From contig JARGPJ010000007.1 of the NCBI GenBank assembly GCA_029212615.1, positions 1 through 64,000 on the forward strand: a DNA stretch of 64,000 nucleotides, read 5' to 3'. This document shows positions 17,775 to 27,976 of this stretch, in pieces (the first letter of the stretch is position 1; each line of letters opens with the position of its first letter). Source of the DNA: Verrucomicrobiales bacterium (lineage in GTDB: Bacteria > Verrucomicrobiota > Verrucomicrobiia > Verrucomicrobiales > DEV007). Below the pieces are notes generated by a model. The model was not told where the DNA came from and did not search any database. It saw nothing but the letters and a program-made list of their open reading frames with translations. The translations under genes and the position numbers were made by a program.

Positions 17775-20700
17775 TCAGTGCTTTTCACCGACGGGAGCGT
17801 TCTCTGCTCCTTCGAGAGTTTTCATCCATTCCCAGACCGCTTTGAATTGTTTTTCAGCAATGCCGTCATAGAAGGTCGGATTCAGCGCAGTCGTTTTGTC
17901 CGCCGTGTATTTTGGCATAATTGTAGTCGGGACAAAGCGCTGAGGCCAATGCATCCAGGCTAGATAATAGTCTTCACGAAGACGTTCGGCGGCCAGTTGC
18001 AGGTTTGGTCCCTGCCCTTCGAAGGCCTGAAGAGCACCGGTCGATCCCGCGGCATGGCAGGTTATGCAGGCGTATCCTGTGAGGCCGGCAATATCGGTTC
18101 CTTCTTCGAGCAGGCTTTCATCGAGAGGGGTCTCGCCGACTCCGGTGTCGACTCCGGCGCGATGGGCGATTCCTTTGGCGAGTTTGTCGGCCCGGCTCAC
18201 AAAGCCCGGCATCCGGGCGTCCTGATAGGGACGAATCCGAAGGACGTCCCCGTGGAAAAGGCCTGCGAGCCACTCGTCACGGAGTTTTTCACCGGCGAGA
18301 GCAATGTCAGGCAGTGTGTTGTCTCCCGAATGACACTGGTAACAGTTAAGCTTCTCTATGGTTCGGGTGGCATACTCGTGAGCAACGAATCGATTTAATG
18401 ATTTCAGGCCCTGATTGCTGTCGACATTTCGAAAAGCGAGAAGCGCCTGTTTCTCCTCGAGGGTGAGCCTGAGTTCCGGTTGGTTGGCCTCGTTGGTGGA
18501 AAGGCAGCCCGTGTTGAGCCATTCGACCTCCCACATTTCAGAAAGGGGACTCGCGGTGAATTCATAGCTGGCTCCCTTTTCATCGCCGTGACAGACAAGG
18601 CAACGCTTTGAGACCATTGCCTTTCCTTTCTCCGGATCGCCGACAGTTGCGGCGGCGACCTTCGGGCTGCCGGATCTGAGCCAGGCGGCAAGATCGGCGG
18701 CCTCTTCCTCTTTAAGGTGAAGGTCCGGGAAGGTGGTGGCAGTGTGGTGCTCTGCCGGATTCTGAAGAAACGCGACAAGCCCTCCCTCGGTGAATTTCGT
18801 TTCACCGTTGAGCTTTTCGGCCCAGGGTTCAAAATGCAGTGTTTTCGCCAGTTCCTCCCCTTTGGCTGCATTCCCCGGTTTGGCGTCGAGAGCTTCAGTT
18901 TTCAGAGTCGCGAGGTAGGCGGCGATGTGCTGGGCATCGTCAGGGGCAACTGTGGGACAATCGTTCTGAGGTTTTCGTACCCACTGCTCAATCCATCCCT
19001 GTTCCAAACGGTTTCCAATGTTGGTAAAGCGGGGCGCCTTCTCGAGTAATTCGGGCATCGCATTGTCGGGATTAATGAGTTTTTTGTCAGCGGTGTGACA
19101 GCTTGCGCAGTTCTTTGAAGCGAAAAGATGACGACCGTGCCGGGTCTTGTTTTTCGCATCGAGTAGATCATTCGGAAGGTATCGGAATGACGAAGGTTTA
19201 ACGGGTTCCCAGATGAAATCGTTTCCGCTCCAGAGCAGTTGAATTCTCCCCGGCATTGGAATCGCCTTTCTTCCTTCGCCCTCGATGACACGACGGAAGT
19301 TGCAGAAGAGCTGTTGAGGTCCCGCTTCAAGAGCAAGAGGTGGTGATTCAAGGGGAAGATCACCTTCAAGGATCGTTTCTCCATTGATCTTAAGACTGGC
19401 CCATCCGTCTCCGTCGAGTTTGAAGGCAAACTCGTCGCGGGATTCAACGATGAGACTGCTTTCGAATACCACCTCGTTGCCTCGTTTCGGATCGATAAAA
19501 GGGGAAAAGACATCGCGTTCTCCCAGGGTCAGGGCAAGGCGATCGAGGACGAGGGAATCATCGGTGGATCCATGTGCCATGCTGAGAATAACACCCGGCT
19601 CTCCGATGGGGGCGGTATTGATTTCGGGCAGGTTGGTGAGGTCAAGCCCATGTTCTTCGAAGGCCGGGCGAAGATTGTGAACGGTGTTCCAGATGGTTTC
19701 ACGGAATGAGGTTTCCTCTTTGGTGGCAAGATCCATTTTAATTTCCATCTGCATCGCTGGTGTCATGTCAGGGATGTAGAGGAAGACTGATTTTCCATCC
19801 TTGAGGAGAGAGGCGGCTCTGACGTGCACGGCATCAATCTGGTTTTGCGAGCCCTTTGATGGTTCGGAGAGGGCCGCAATTCGCGCTTCATCGTCATAGT
19901 CATCGATTGAGAAACGTCCGGACCCATACTGGGGGCCCCAGACATAATCCCACTTGCTGACCGAATATCGGCGGGGGTCGCTGGCAACGGATGGATCGAG
20001 CTCGTCACTGAATTCAACAACGATGCCATTGTCATGCGCTTTGAGGCCCATGGGGACGGGGGAGGTTCCGCCATTAAAACGGACCCGCTGAAACCCGGTG
20101 CCACCATTGGTCTGCCATCCCCGAAATCCGATCAAATAGAGGTCTCCGGTGACAGGATGAAAGCGGCCTCGCATCGCTGCTGTGGTGAGTTCGATAGGCA
20201 ATCGGTAAACGCCTCCTTGAACCTGACCGTCCACTTCGTCGACAAGGGCTCGATAGACGGCGCTCTTGCCGTAGGAAAGGTGGAGCATGTTGCCGGCGTG
20301 GTCATTCCAGCCGCTGTCTTCAGGGACCCAGAACTGAGAGCCGCTTGAATTGTCGACGTAGTAGGGGAGCCAGCAAAGGGGGCGCTCGTAGTCGGTGGGG
20401 GCACCGGGGAGCGTGTTGACGAATGTCTTCTCATCCCAGGCTGAGGGAACGACCCCGTGAAAACTTATTTCGCCCTCCTGCCCGAGATCCGGTCGTTTGC
20501 TCCAGGTGATCTTGCAGCGGGGTACATAGCTGCCTTCGTTTTCCCCGGTAGTGAGTTCTCCATTCGGGCCGAGGCCAATTCCGCCCGGAGCTCTTAGTCC
20601 CCAGCCAAGGCGTTCGAGTTTTTCTCCATCAGAAGTGACCTTTAAGATAGTGCCGTTGTGTTCCGTCCAGGGAGCAAATCCCCGTCCGCCCCCGAGGACA

Positions 20701-21986
20701 GGTTGGCTTTTCGTGAAATAGAAGTGACCGTCTTTGTCCGTTTGAAGATCAAAAGCAAACTCGTGAAAGCCGTCAGTGATGTTGACGTCATTGTTGAAGC
20801 ACTCGTAATAATCCGCTTCGCCGTCGTCGTTGAGATCGTGGAGTCTCGTAAGTTGGTCGCGTCCATGGGTATAGATGACGTTGTCGACAATCTTGATTCC
20901 AAGCGTTTGAAAGAGACCACTCGCATAGCGGCGCCACGTGATTTTTGATAGATCGCCGTCGATTCCATCTGCAATCCAGACGTCACCGTTCCAGGTTGAG
21001 CAGGCAACACGCTTTCCATCAGGGAAGAAGTCGTAGGCACCAAAGCGGATTTCCGACTTCCACGGATTGTCGGTTGGAAGAGGAATTGAATCGACGGAGT
21101 AGATTTCGTTGTCCGGTCCCATTCGCCCTGAAACTTCGATAGTTTCGGGGAAGAGTGACGGTCCCCCTTTGAGGTAGGTGGCAAAGTCAGGTGCTTCCAG
21201 TTCCGGGGCGTTCCCATCATTCTTTGAATAGATCACATTGAGGTGACCGGCATGGCCCGCGGGGATGTTGACGATTTGACGGCCGGATTCCAGCGTTCTG
21301 ATCTCAGTGCCTTCCAGTCCTTCCGTGGAGATCGAAACGTTCCCCGTCCGGATTCCTTCTACCTGATCACTGACAAGGAGTTGAAGCGGTTTGAGGACCT
21401 TGGAGAATTTGAAAGAACGAACGAGGTTACCATTGACTTCGCGGGGGATTTCTAAAATCCCTGTTCCGCCCACGGTGTAATCGAGAACAATTGCATCGGC
21501 GTGGCGATAGAGTCCGATATACTCTGCTTGATCATCCGGAAGTGGTCCGTTGGGAATGCCGTTGTCGAGTTCGCGGGTGTCTGACCAATCACCGTCAACG
21601 GCCCAGCCCGGGCCCCGGTTAGCCATGAAAAAGTAGTTGGATCGATCGGTTGGGAGTGAAGAATTTCCACCGTGCTTTCCATCCCAGGGCGTGCCGCCGA
21701 GCGCGACGCGACCGCTGAACCCGGCGACCATGCGCATGGTTTCGGTATCGAAAACGAAGGTGTGATTTTCCTCCTTGCCAACTTTAATGGCAATGCCTTT
21801 GAGAACACAAATTTCACCTTCATCTCCAAAGCTCCGGAAGGTGTCGCTGATGAACGGCCCCGTATCCATGACCTCCCACCATTTGGCGTCTGGTTTGTCC
21901 GCTACTTCAGCCTGTACTTTGTCAGCACGGGATTGAGACAGTCCGACTTGAGTCACGAGAAGGAGGCTAAGGAATAGAATTCGCAT
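17775..21986 (-). CDS. Multi-heme PVC cytochrome with DUF6797, propeller and PA14-like domains
   Basis: ATG at 21986 gives a clean signal peptide (M-R-I-L-F-L-S-L-L-L-V); the frame extends 21 codons further upstream without a secretion signal. The resulting protein has 1403 residues. In order: a DUF6797-type N-terminal domain (D-T-G-P-F-I-S-D-T-F), a sorbosone-dehydrogenase-like propeller, a PA14-like beta-sandwich (~800-930), then four CxxCH heme sites (CASCH ~960, CLVCH ~1128, CYQCH ~1215, CITCH ~1307). Likely a periplasmic or outer-membrane electron-transfer protein linked to oxidation or handling of a carbohydrate. It is divergent from the sulfatase at 22139, with 152 bases between. Substrate unknown. 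Confidence 0.85.
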   Translation of the reverse strand: MRILFLSLLLVTQVGLSQSRADKVQAEVADKPDAKWWEVMDTGPFISDTFRSFGDEGEICVLKGIAIKVGKEENHTFVFDTETMRMVAGFSGRVALGGTPWDGKHGGNSSLPTDRSNYFFMANRGPGWAVDGDWSDTRELDNGIPNGPLPDDQAEYIGLYRHADAIVLDYTVGGTGILEIPREVNGNLVRSFKFSKVLKPLQLLVSDQVEGIRTGNVSISTEGLEGTEIRTLESGRQIVNIPAGHAGHLNVIYSKNDGNAPELEAPDFATYLKGGPSLFPETIEVSGRMGPDNEIYSVDSIPLPTDNPWKSEIRFGAYDFFPDGKRVACSTWNGDVWIADGIDGDLSKITWRRYASGLFQTLGIKIVDNVIYTHGRDQLTRLHDLNDDGEADYYECFNNDVNITDGFHEFAFDLQTDKDGHFYFTKSQPVLGGGRGFAPWTEHNGTILKVTSDGEKLERLGWGLRAPGGIGLGPNGELTTGENEGSYVPRCKITWSKRPDLGQEGEISFHGVVPSAWDEKTFVNTLPGAPTDYERPLCWLPYYVDNSSGSQFWVPEDSGWNDHAGNMLHLSYGKSAVYRALVDEVDGQVQGGVYRLPIELTTAAMRGRFHPVTGDLYLIGFRGWQTNGGTGFQRVRFNGGTSPVPMGLKAHDNGIVVEFSDELDPSVASDPRRYSVSKWDYVWGPQYGSGRFSIDDYDDEARIAALSEPSKGSQNQIDAVHVRAASLLKDGKSVFLYIPDMTPAMQMEIKMDLATKEETSFRETIWNTVHNLRPAFEEHGLDLTNLPEINTAPIGEPGVILSMAHGSTDDSLVLDRLALTLGERDVFSPFIDPKRGNEVVFESSLIVESRDEFAFKLDGDGWASLKINGETILEGDLPLESPPLALEAGPQQLFCNFRRVIEGEGRKAIPMPGRIQLLWSGNDFIWEPVKPSSFRYLPNDLLDAKNKTRHGRHLFASKNCASCHTADKKLINPDNAMPELLEKAPRFTNIGNRLEQGWIEQWVRKPQNDCPTVAPDDAQHIAAYLATLKTEALDAKPGNAAKGEELAKTLHFEPWAEKLNGETKFTEGGLVAFLQNPAEHHTATTFPDLHLKEEEAADLAAWLRSGSPKVAAATVGDPEKGKAMVSKRCLVCHGDEKGASYEFTASPLSEMWEVEWLNTGCLSTNEANQPELRLTLEEKQALLAFRNVDSNQGLKSLNRFVAHEYATRTIEKLNCYQCHSGDNTLPDIALAGEKLRDEWLAGLFHGDVLRIRPYQDARMPGFVSRADKLAKGIAHRAGVDTGVGETPLDESLLEEGTDIAGLTGYACITCHAAGSTGALQAFEGQGPNLQLAAERLREDYYLAWMHWPQRFVPTTIMPKYTADKTTALNPTFYDGIAEKQFKAVWEWMKTLEGAENAPVGEKH

Positions 21987-22138
21987 GTTAGATGGGGACT
22001 TGGGATCCGGGAGGAGGGACGATGCACGGAAAATCACGGGATGCAACAAGCGGAAAGGCGTGTATCGAATCAGGAAGGCGGGAAATCTGGCGCGATATCG
22101 CCCTTGTGAGCGGTAGAGCCAGCCAGTAGCCTCGGCAG

Positions 22139-23527
22139 ATGTGCTACCGAATCGTTTTTCTTCTTCTTCTTTTGACGCTCAGCCCGCTGCGGGCCGATCC
22201 TGAAATCAGGAATGTTTTGTTCCTCGTCGCAGATGATCTGAAAGCGAGCGTGCTTGGTTGCTATGGAGACGAAGTGTGCGCGACTCCTCATCTCGATGCG
22301 CTCGCCGCGCGGTCGATGGTTTTTGATCGCGCCTATTGCCAGGGGACCTGGTGTCAGCCTTCGCGGGAGTCTTTCATGCACAGCCGTTATGTGGGCGATC
22401 ACGGGCCGACCCTGGGCAAGCACCTGATTGATCAGGGTTTTTACAGTGCCCGTGTCGGCAAGATTTTTCACATGAGAGTTCCGGGTGACATCATTGACGG
22501 AACCGATGGGAATGACGTGCCGGATACCTGGACCGAAAAATTTAACTGTCGGGGGCAGGAGGCTCATACGCCGGGACTTTACCGGTTACTGAATCAGAAT
22601 ATCGAGACGCGGGCTCTTGAAAACAGGCAGTCTACGAAGATGCCTTTCCGGATGTTTGCGAGCGTCGAGTCTGATGGCGACGGCACGGAGCAGCCGGATT
22701 GGAAGGCGGCCGGGAAAACAGTCGAACTGTTGAAGAAGCACGGGAAGTCAGATAAGCCGTTCTTTCTCGCCACAGGATTTGTGAGACCTCATTATCCAAG
22801 TGTCGCACCGGCGAGCTATTTTGAGGACTATCCAATCAGTAAAATTGATGCTCCGGAGGTGCCTGAAGGAGATCTCTCTGACATCCCGAAACCCGCCCGG
22901 GCGGGGAGCACCTCCGAGAACACGGGGATCTCAAAATTTCCTGACAATATTAAAAGAATGTGGTCAGACTACTATGCAACCGTCACCTTCATGGATGAGC
23001 AATTGGGAAGAGTGATGAATGAACTGGACCGTCAGGGGCTTCGGGATTCGACCCTCGTGATTTTTGCAAGTGATCACGGTTATCATCTCGGCGAGCACCA
23101 CTTTTGGCAGAAATCAAAGTTTCATGAAGAGGTCACCCGGGTGCCTCTGATGGTGGCTGCGCCGGGATTTGAAACGGGGCGGACGAAGGCGCTTGCTGAA
23201 CTGGTGGATATCTACCCCACGGTTTGTGATCTAGTGGGCGTTGGGATGCCTGACTCAGTTCAGGGAAAAAGCCTCCGCCCTGTCCTTCGTGATCCAGGGG
23301 CTTCGGTGAGGGAGGTGGCTTATTCCACCAATCGCAAGCAGGGGGACTTTGTCCGTTCGGATCGCTGGGCCTACATGAAATATCATGACGGGAGCGAGGA
23401 ACTCTATGATATGGAGAAGGATCCCGGACAGTTCACCAACCTGGCAGGCATGAAAGCAGTGGCTGCAGAGCAGGCGATGATGGCTGTTTTTCTTGAGGGT
23501 CGAATGGCTGAAGCGGTTCCGAAGTAA
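22139..23527 (+). CDS. Secreted sulfatase (iduronate-2-sulfatase-like)
   Basis: A 462-residue alkaline-phosphatase-fold sulfatase with a signal peptide (residues 1-19). Metal ligands start at A-D-D (31-33) and the formylglycine site is C72-Q-P-S-R, a full CxPSR signature. S-D-H-G-Y-H-L-G-E-H, the second metal site typical of iduronate-2-sulfatase-like members, lies near 317. It hydrolyses sulfate esters, probably on a polysaccharide. Its stop is one base from the stop of the convergent sulfatase gene. Confidence 0.92.
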   Translation: MCYRIVFLLLLLTLSPLRADPEIRNVLFLVADDLKASVLGCYGDEVCATPHLDALAARSMVFDRAYCQGTWCQPSRESFMHSRYVGDHGPTLGKHLIDQGFYSARVGKIFHMRVPGDIIDGTDGNDVPDTWTEKFNCRGQEAHTPGLYRLLNQNIETRALENRQSTKMPFRMFASVESDGDGTEQPDWKAAGKTVELLKKHGKSDKPFFLATGFVRPHYPSVAPASYFEDYPISKIDAPEVPEGDLSDIPKPARAGSTSENTGISKFPDNIKRMWSDYYATVTFMDEQLGRVMNELDRQGLRDSTLVIFASDHGYHLGEHHFWQKSKFHEEVTRVPLMVAAPGFETGRTKALAELVDIYPTVCDLVGVGMPDSVQGKSLRPVLRDPGASVREVAYSTNRKQGDFVRSDRWAYMKYHDGSEELYDMEKDPGQFTNLAGMKAVAAEQAMMAVFLEGRMAEAVPK

Positions 23528-23528
23528 A

Positions 23529-25049
23529 CTACCATTCTTCCATCCAGACAAGATTGTCCCACCATAGAGTATCGTTCTCACTTTGTTTTCCCGGGATCGT
23601 TGCCCCGGACCGGACGATTTCGGTCAAGGCCTCAACGAGGCGGGCTTCAATCCCGGGGTGCTGCTTGATCACGTTGGCGGTTTCAGAAGGGTCGACGGAG
23701 AGCTGGTAGAGTTCCCGTTGATCTTTCGGTGATTTTGACTCCATCACGAGTTTCCATTCGCCGTCTCTGATGGCGAAGCGTCCCTTTATATCGTGATGCA
23801 CAATCGGGTGACGTTCTGTTATGTGAGGTGCGCCTGTTAGTGCCGGAAGAAAACTCTCACTGTCTTCAGCAGCATCGGAGGGGAGTTCCTGCTCAAGAAG
23901 ATCCGCGAGGGTCGCAATCACATCCATTTGGGAGATAGGCTCATCCCACGAGGAGCCCGCTTGAACACGGGCCGGCCAGCGAACAAAGAACGGGACGCGG
24001 TGCCCTCCTTCATAGATCGAACGCTTTCCTTCGCGATAGATGCCGTTGCTCGCGTGTTCGAATTTCTTCTTTCGTTCCGGCCAGGTCACCTCGGGACCAT
24101 TGTCGCTGGAGAAGATGATGATTGTGTTCTCCGCGAGGCCAAACTCATCGAGGTGATCCAGAATGCGCCCGATATGCCAATCCGTTTCCATCATGAAATC
24201 ACCATAAGCACCTGCCTCACTTTTCCCGAGAAACTGATCAATCGGAATGACCGGTTTGTGGGGAGAGGTGTAGGGAAGATAGACAAAGAAGGGCTTCTCT
24301 TCGTCGCGGTTCGTGATCCACTCGATTGTTTTATCAGTGAACCGGGTGAGGCACTCATGGTCGACAAAATCGGGCGCGATCTCGAGCATGCCTTTGATGT
24401 TCCCTTCATCGTCGGGAAGGTCCGGGTTGTTGATCCCGGTTTTGTAGGGCGGCATGATGCGATAATCGCTGATCGCCACGTCATTAGGCTTCTTTTTGGT
24501 GTAGAGCGTCGGAGGAACCTCCGCGTGGCGACCTTCGAACCAGGCGAGGACCCCGTAATTGAGGGAGGCGGGGATGCCGTAGAAATATTCAAAGCCTTTA
24601 TCGAGCGGCATGTCTTTTACCGGCTTTGACCAGTCACGATGGCGACGGTCACCGGGGAAATCCATCCCGAGGTGCCATTTACCGATCATGGCGGTGGCAT
24701 AACCGCTTCTTTTCAGAAGAGAGGCAATAGTCTCCCGGCCGTCTTCGATGAGACACGGAGTCTCTGCGCCAAAGACTCCCCTTTTGAGTCGGGTTCTCCA
24801 GGAGTAACGTCCCGTCAGGATCGAATATCGACTCGGGGTGCAGACGGAGTCACTGGTGTGAGCGTCGGTGAAAGTCATGCCCTCTTTCGCGAGCCGGTCG
24901 AGGGCGGGAGTCTGGAATTTGGAATCTGGATTGAGACAGCTCGCGTCGCCGTAGCCCTGGTCGTCAGTGTAAATGAGAATGACATTCGGTTTATCGGCGG
25001 CGTAGAGAGTGACGCAGCTCAGGGCCAGGAAGATAATGGTGGTTTTCAT
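23529..25049 (-). CDS. Secreted arylsulfatase-type sulfatase
   Basis: ATG at 25049 is preferred because it begins a signal peptide (M-K-T-T-I-I-F-L-A-L); a GTG at 25085 overlapping the upstream stop would add 12 residues. The protein has 506 residues. Y-T-D-D-Q-G-Y-G-D carries the first metal ligands; C70-T-P-S-R is the formylglycine signature; G-K-W-H-L-G and S-S-D-N-G-P-E are the usual family blocks. It is the last gene of the - operon that starts with the DUF1553 cytochrome and probably acts on the same sulfated glycan. Confidence 0.92.
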   Translation of the reverse strand: MKTTIIFLALSCVTLYAADKPNVILIYTDDQGYGDASCLNPDSKFQTPALDRLAKEGMTFTDAHTSDSVCTPSRYSILTGRYSWRTRLKRGVFGAETPCLIEDGRETIASLLKRSGYATAMIGKWHLGMDFPGDRRHRDWSKPVKDMPLDKGFEYFYGIPASLNYGVLAWFEGRHAEVPPTLYTKKKPNDVAISDYRIMPPYKTGINNPDLPDDEGNIKGMLEIAPDFVDHECLTRFTDKTIEWITNRDEEKPFFVYLPYTSPHKPVIPIDQFLGKSEAGAYGDFMMETDWHIGRILDHLDEFGLAENTIIIFSSDNGPEVTWPERKKKFEHASNGIYREGKRSIYEGGHRVPFFVRWPARVQAGSSWDEPISQMDVIATLADLLEQELPSDAAEDSESFLPALTGAPHITERHPIVHHDIKGRFAIRDGEWKLVMESKSPKDQRELYQLSVDPSETANVIKQHPGIEARLVEALTEIVRSGATIPGKQSENDTLWWDNLVWMEEW

Positions 25050-25077
25050 CTGCTGATCTCGATTTAGTAAGGTTGGT

Positions 25078-26622
25078 TTATTCACGGGTTGCCGCCGCGG
25101 GCTTGATCTTGCCGCCGCGATCGACTCCGCTCGGTTTCTCCGGATCGTAAAGAGGATTTCGCGTCGGCATCTGGGCGCCGACTGAGGCTCTCCAGACAGC
25201 GAGTTCGGTATAGAGCTTCTTCGCTTTGTCGAGCTCCCGGTTCACAAGGTTCCTGTTCTCGTGAATGTCGCTCGCCAGATCATAGAGTTCGATTTGATCG
25301 TGCCCGATAACCTCGATTAATTTCCAGTTCCCTGAACGGATTGCACTGTAAGGCTGGGCGCCCATGGAATGGTAGTGAGGATAGTGCCAGTAGAGGCTTC
25401 TTGGTTCGGTCCCGGCGCGCGGGTTCCTGATCAGCGGGAGAATAGATCGCCCGTCCTGGACAGCGGCAACCTCTTCCGGAAGCTCAAGTTCCAGTGCTTC
25501 AAAAATGGTCGGCAATAGATCCATGGTGATGACCGGTTCATGGCAGAGTTCGCCAGTGGCACCTCCCTCAGGTAGATGGACGATGAATGGAACTCTCACC
25601 CCTCCTTCATAGATGCCGCCTTTACCCTGGCGGATCGGTGTATTGTCTGTTGCGGCCGGCTTGAGGCCGCCGTTGTCGGAGGTGAAAACAATCAGAGTTT
25701 CCCCGGCGAGATTGTGTTCTTTCAGTTTGGAAACCACGCGCCCAACCGCTTCGTCCACGCTTTCAACCATGGCGGCGTATGCAGCATTGGTGTGCTTCCG
25801 CTCCGGATTCTCTTTGAGTTTTGCTTCGTATTTCTCGACGAGGTCAGGACGGCCCTGGATAGGAGTGTGCACGTTGTAGAACCAGAAATTCAGGAGGAAG
25901 GGAGTCTCGTCCCGGGCAAAGCGGTCGATGAGCCTTTCCGCTTCTTCAGCGAGCCGGTCAGTGAGATACTCGCCTTCGAGTTCTGCATCGGATTTCCCGT
26001 TGTCGGGAAGCGTTTCATAGATCGTATTCTGCTTTCTCTCTTCAAGGGTTTTCCCTTTTCCGTAGGGCCAGAAGTAACTGGGCGGCGCCCCTTTTTCGCA
26101 GCCTCCGATGTTGATATCGAATCCGTGGGCATTTGGGTAATTGTCAGGATCTGCTTCATCCGGCTTTCCGGTGCGGTAGCCATTCCGCTCCGCAAGGTGC
26201 CATTTTCCGAGGTGGGCACTGGTGTAGCCATGTGGCTTGAGAAGTTCCGGTAGCGTTTGATGCTCTTTCTTTAATACTCTGGTCCAGTCAGGAATCGTCA
26301 AAGGGGTATTCACAAAGGGGTGGCCGGGAATAAAATCAGTGACGTGGAGTCGGGCGGGTGACTGGCCCGTGAGGAGAGCGGCCCGGCTCGGGGAGCAAAC
26401 GGTGCAGGCTGCATACCCACTGGTGAATCGAACGCTGTTTTCGGAAAGAGCGTCAATGTTAGGGGTTTCATAGAGGTCGCTACCAGTGCAGGTGAGGTCG
26501 GTCCATCCCATGTCATCGACAAAAAAGAGGACCACGTTCTTTGGCTCAGCATGTAACCTCTCTTCTGTTGTGAAGCTCAACAGGAGGAGGGCGATGGAAA
26601 TACGCAGTGAGAATTTTATCAT
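25078..26622 (-). CDS. Secreted sulfatase (arylsulfatase A type)
   Basis: ATG at 26622 is the start; a TTG two codons upstream is also in frame. The 514-residue protein has a signal peptide (1-~27), F-V-D-D-M-G-W-T-D, the CxPSR site C76-S-P-S-R, G-K-W-H-L and T-S-D-N-G-G. The stop lies about 29 bases before the ATG of the next sulfatase, consistent with one transcript. Exact sulfatase subfamily and substrate cannot be fixed by eye. Confidence 0.92.
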   Translation of the reverse strand: MIKFSLRISIALLLLSFTTEERLHAEPKNVVLFFVDDMGWTDLTCTGSDLYETPNIDALSENSVRFTSGYAACTVCSPSRAALLTGQSPARLHVTDFIPGHPFVNTPLTIPDWTRVLKKEHQTLPELLKPHGYTSAHLGKWHLAERNGYRTGKPDEADPDNYPNAHGFDINIGGCEKGAPPSYFWPYGKGKTLEERKQNTIYETLPDNGKSDAELEGEYLTDRLAEEAERLIDRFARDETPFLLNFWFYNVHTPIQGRPDLVEKYEAKLKENPERKHTNAAYAAMVESVDEAVGRVVSKLKEHNLAGETLIVFTSDNGGLKPAATDNTPIRQGKGGIYEGGVRVPFIVHLPEGGATGELCHEPVITMDLLPTIFEALELELPEEVAAVQDGRSILPLIRNPRAGTEPRSLYWHYPHYHSMGAQPYSAIRSGNWKLIEVIGHDQIELYDLASDIHENRNLVNRELDKAKKLYTELAVWRASVGAQMPTRNPLYDPEKPSGVDRGGKIKPAAATRE

Positions 26623-26712
26623 GGTCAAATGCTACAGGCAGGGGTATTTCCTTCCATGAAGAAGCGAGGCGCGATGAGGGAGGGGGGCTCCCGGGATGAG
26701 GGGAACCCCGGA

Positions 26713-27918
26713 TTAATGACTCCAAAGCCATTTCAACATTTCGGGCAGCATCGCTGCAGCGTGTCGGCTCCCGTGAAATCCTTCACCCCACCAGTAGTGG
26801 TAGTCATAGTTTGCAAAGGCCAGCGCCGTTTCCATCTGATGGTTTGCCAGAGGCCAGTTTCCGAACTGATTGTCGAGATCGTTGGCTTCTCCGAGGAGGG
26901 CCGCGCGAATGGGTTTTTTCTCTGTCTTGCGGATAAGGGAGGGATAGGCATTGGCGCCACGGATATCGACAAATGTGCCAACCCAGCCGAGGACTTTTCC
27001 AAACTTGTCGGGGCGTTCCCAGGCCGCCGTCCATGCGCAGGCGCAGCCACTGGACCCACCGGCAATGGCCCACTGTGAAGGATCCTTGCTGATCTTGAGC
27101 CCGTGTTCTTTGATGATAAAGGGGATGATTTCTTCGAGGAGAAAACTGACGTAGGTGTCTCCGAGAGAGTCGTATTCGAGAGAACGGTTTCGCGGTTTTG
27201 TTCCCGGAGGCTGAGTCAGGGCGCTCCCGGGATTGATGAAAAGGCCAATGGTGACCGGCATGTCACCGCTTGCGATGAGGTTGTCGAAGACGAGGGGGGC
27301 GCGGAGTCCACCCGTCAAATTGATGTCCGCATGCCGGAGCCCGTCTTGAAAGACCATCAACGCGGCAGCTTCGGTTCCGTTATACTGATCCGGAATATAG
27401 ACAATGAATTCACGCCTGGTATCGGGATAGATTTTTGAGTCACTCCATTCGTGAGTATAAAGGGAGCCTTTGGGGATGTCAGGGTTCGGCTGGGACTCGG
27501 TGGGAGAGGGGTAGAATTCGAGCTTTACGGCTCCGCCACCAAGACGTTTCCCTGAGTCGCTTTTCAGATCGTAGGAGAATTCCTGACAGTTTCCAATATC
27601 GGCGGCGAAGGCATAGAGTCCGCCATCATCGATTTTCGTGAGGTCGCCGAGTCTGGTGCCATCGGATTTGAAGGCTGAAACAGGCTCGTCAGAGGTGACG
27701 GCAAGGAGGAGGGTGGTTTCCTCCACCCCTCTGATTGTACCGCCCGCCAGTTTCTCCTTTCCATAGGAAGATCGAATTTTATCAGCGGCGAGGGCGTTGT
27801 CCTTTCCTATCAATATTGATAGCTCGACCGGGGAAGGAGGAGGCCATTTTTTTTCCTGTGAAAATGAGGTGGCACAGAGAACGGTGAAGAGAACGGCTGG
27901 CAGAAAAAGTCGAATCAT
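26713..27918 (-). CDS. Secreted esterase, enterochelin-esterase/IroE-like alpha/beta hydrolase
   Basis: ATG at 27918 starts a signal peptide (M-I-R-L-F-L-P-A-V-L). The 401-residue protein has an N-terminal propeller- or CBM-like strand region, then an alpha/beta hydrolase of the esterase_D/Fes type: F-Q-D-G near 190, nucleophile in G-G-S-S-G-C and C-terminal G-F-H-G-S-R-H as the His. Family members cleave acyl, feruloyl or acetyl esters on glycans, or siderophore esters; the sulfatase and PVC context favours polysaccharide de-esterification. Confidence 0.82.
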   Translation of the reverse strand: MIRLFLPAVLFTVLCATSFSQEKKWPPPSPVELSILIGKDNALAADKIRSSYGKEKLAGGTIRGVEETTLLLAVTSDEPVSAFKSDGTRLGDLTKIDDGGLYAFAADIGNCQEFSYDLKSDSGKRLGGGAVKLEFYPSPTESQPNPDIPKGSLYTHEWSDSKIYPDTRREFIVYIPDQYNGTEAAALMVFQDGLRHADINLTGGLRAPLVFDNLIASGDMPVTIGLFINPGSALTQPPGTKPRNRSLEYDSLGDTYVSFLLEEIIPFIIKEHGLKISKDPSQWAIAGGSSGCACAWTAAWERPDKFGKVLGWVGTFVDIRGANAYPSLIRKTEKKPIRAALLGEANDLDNQFGNWPLANHQMETALAFANYDYHYWWGEGFHGSRHAAAMLPEMLKWLWSH

Positions 27919-27976
27919 CAGGGAGCTATCGTAAAGCTTCCACGAGGCTTTCCCAGCACGCAATGACGGAGCCGGC

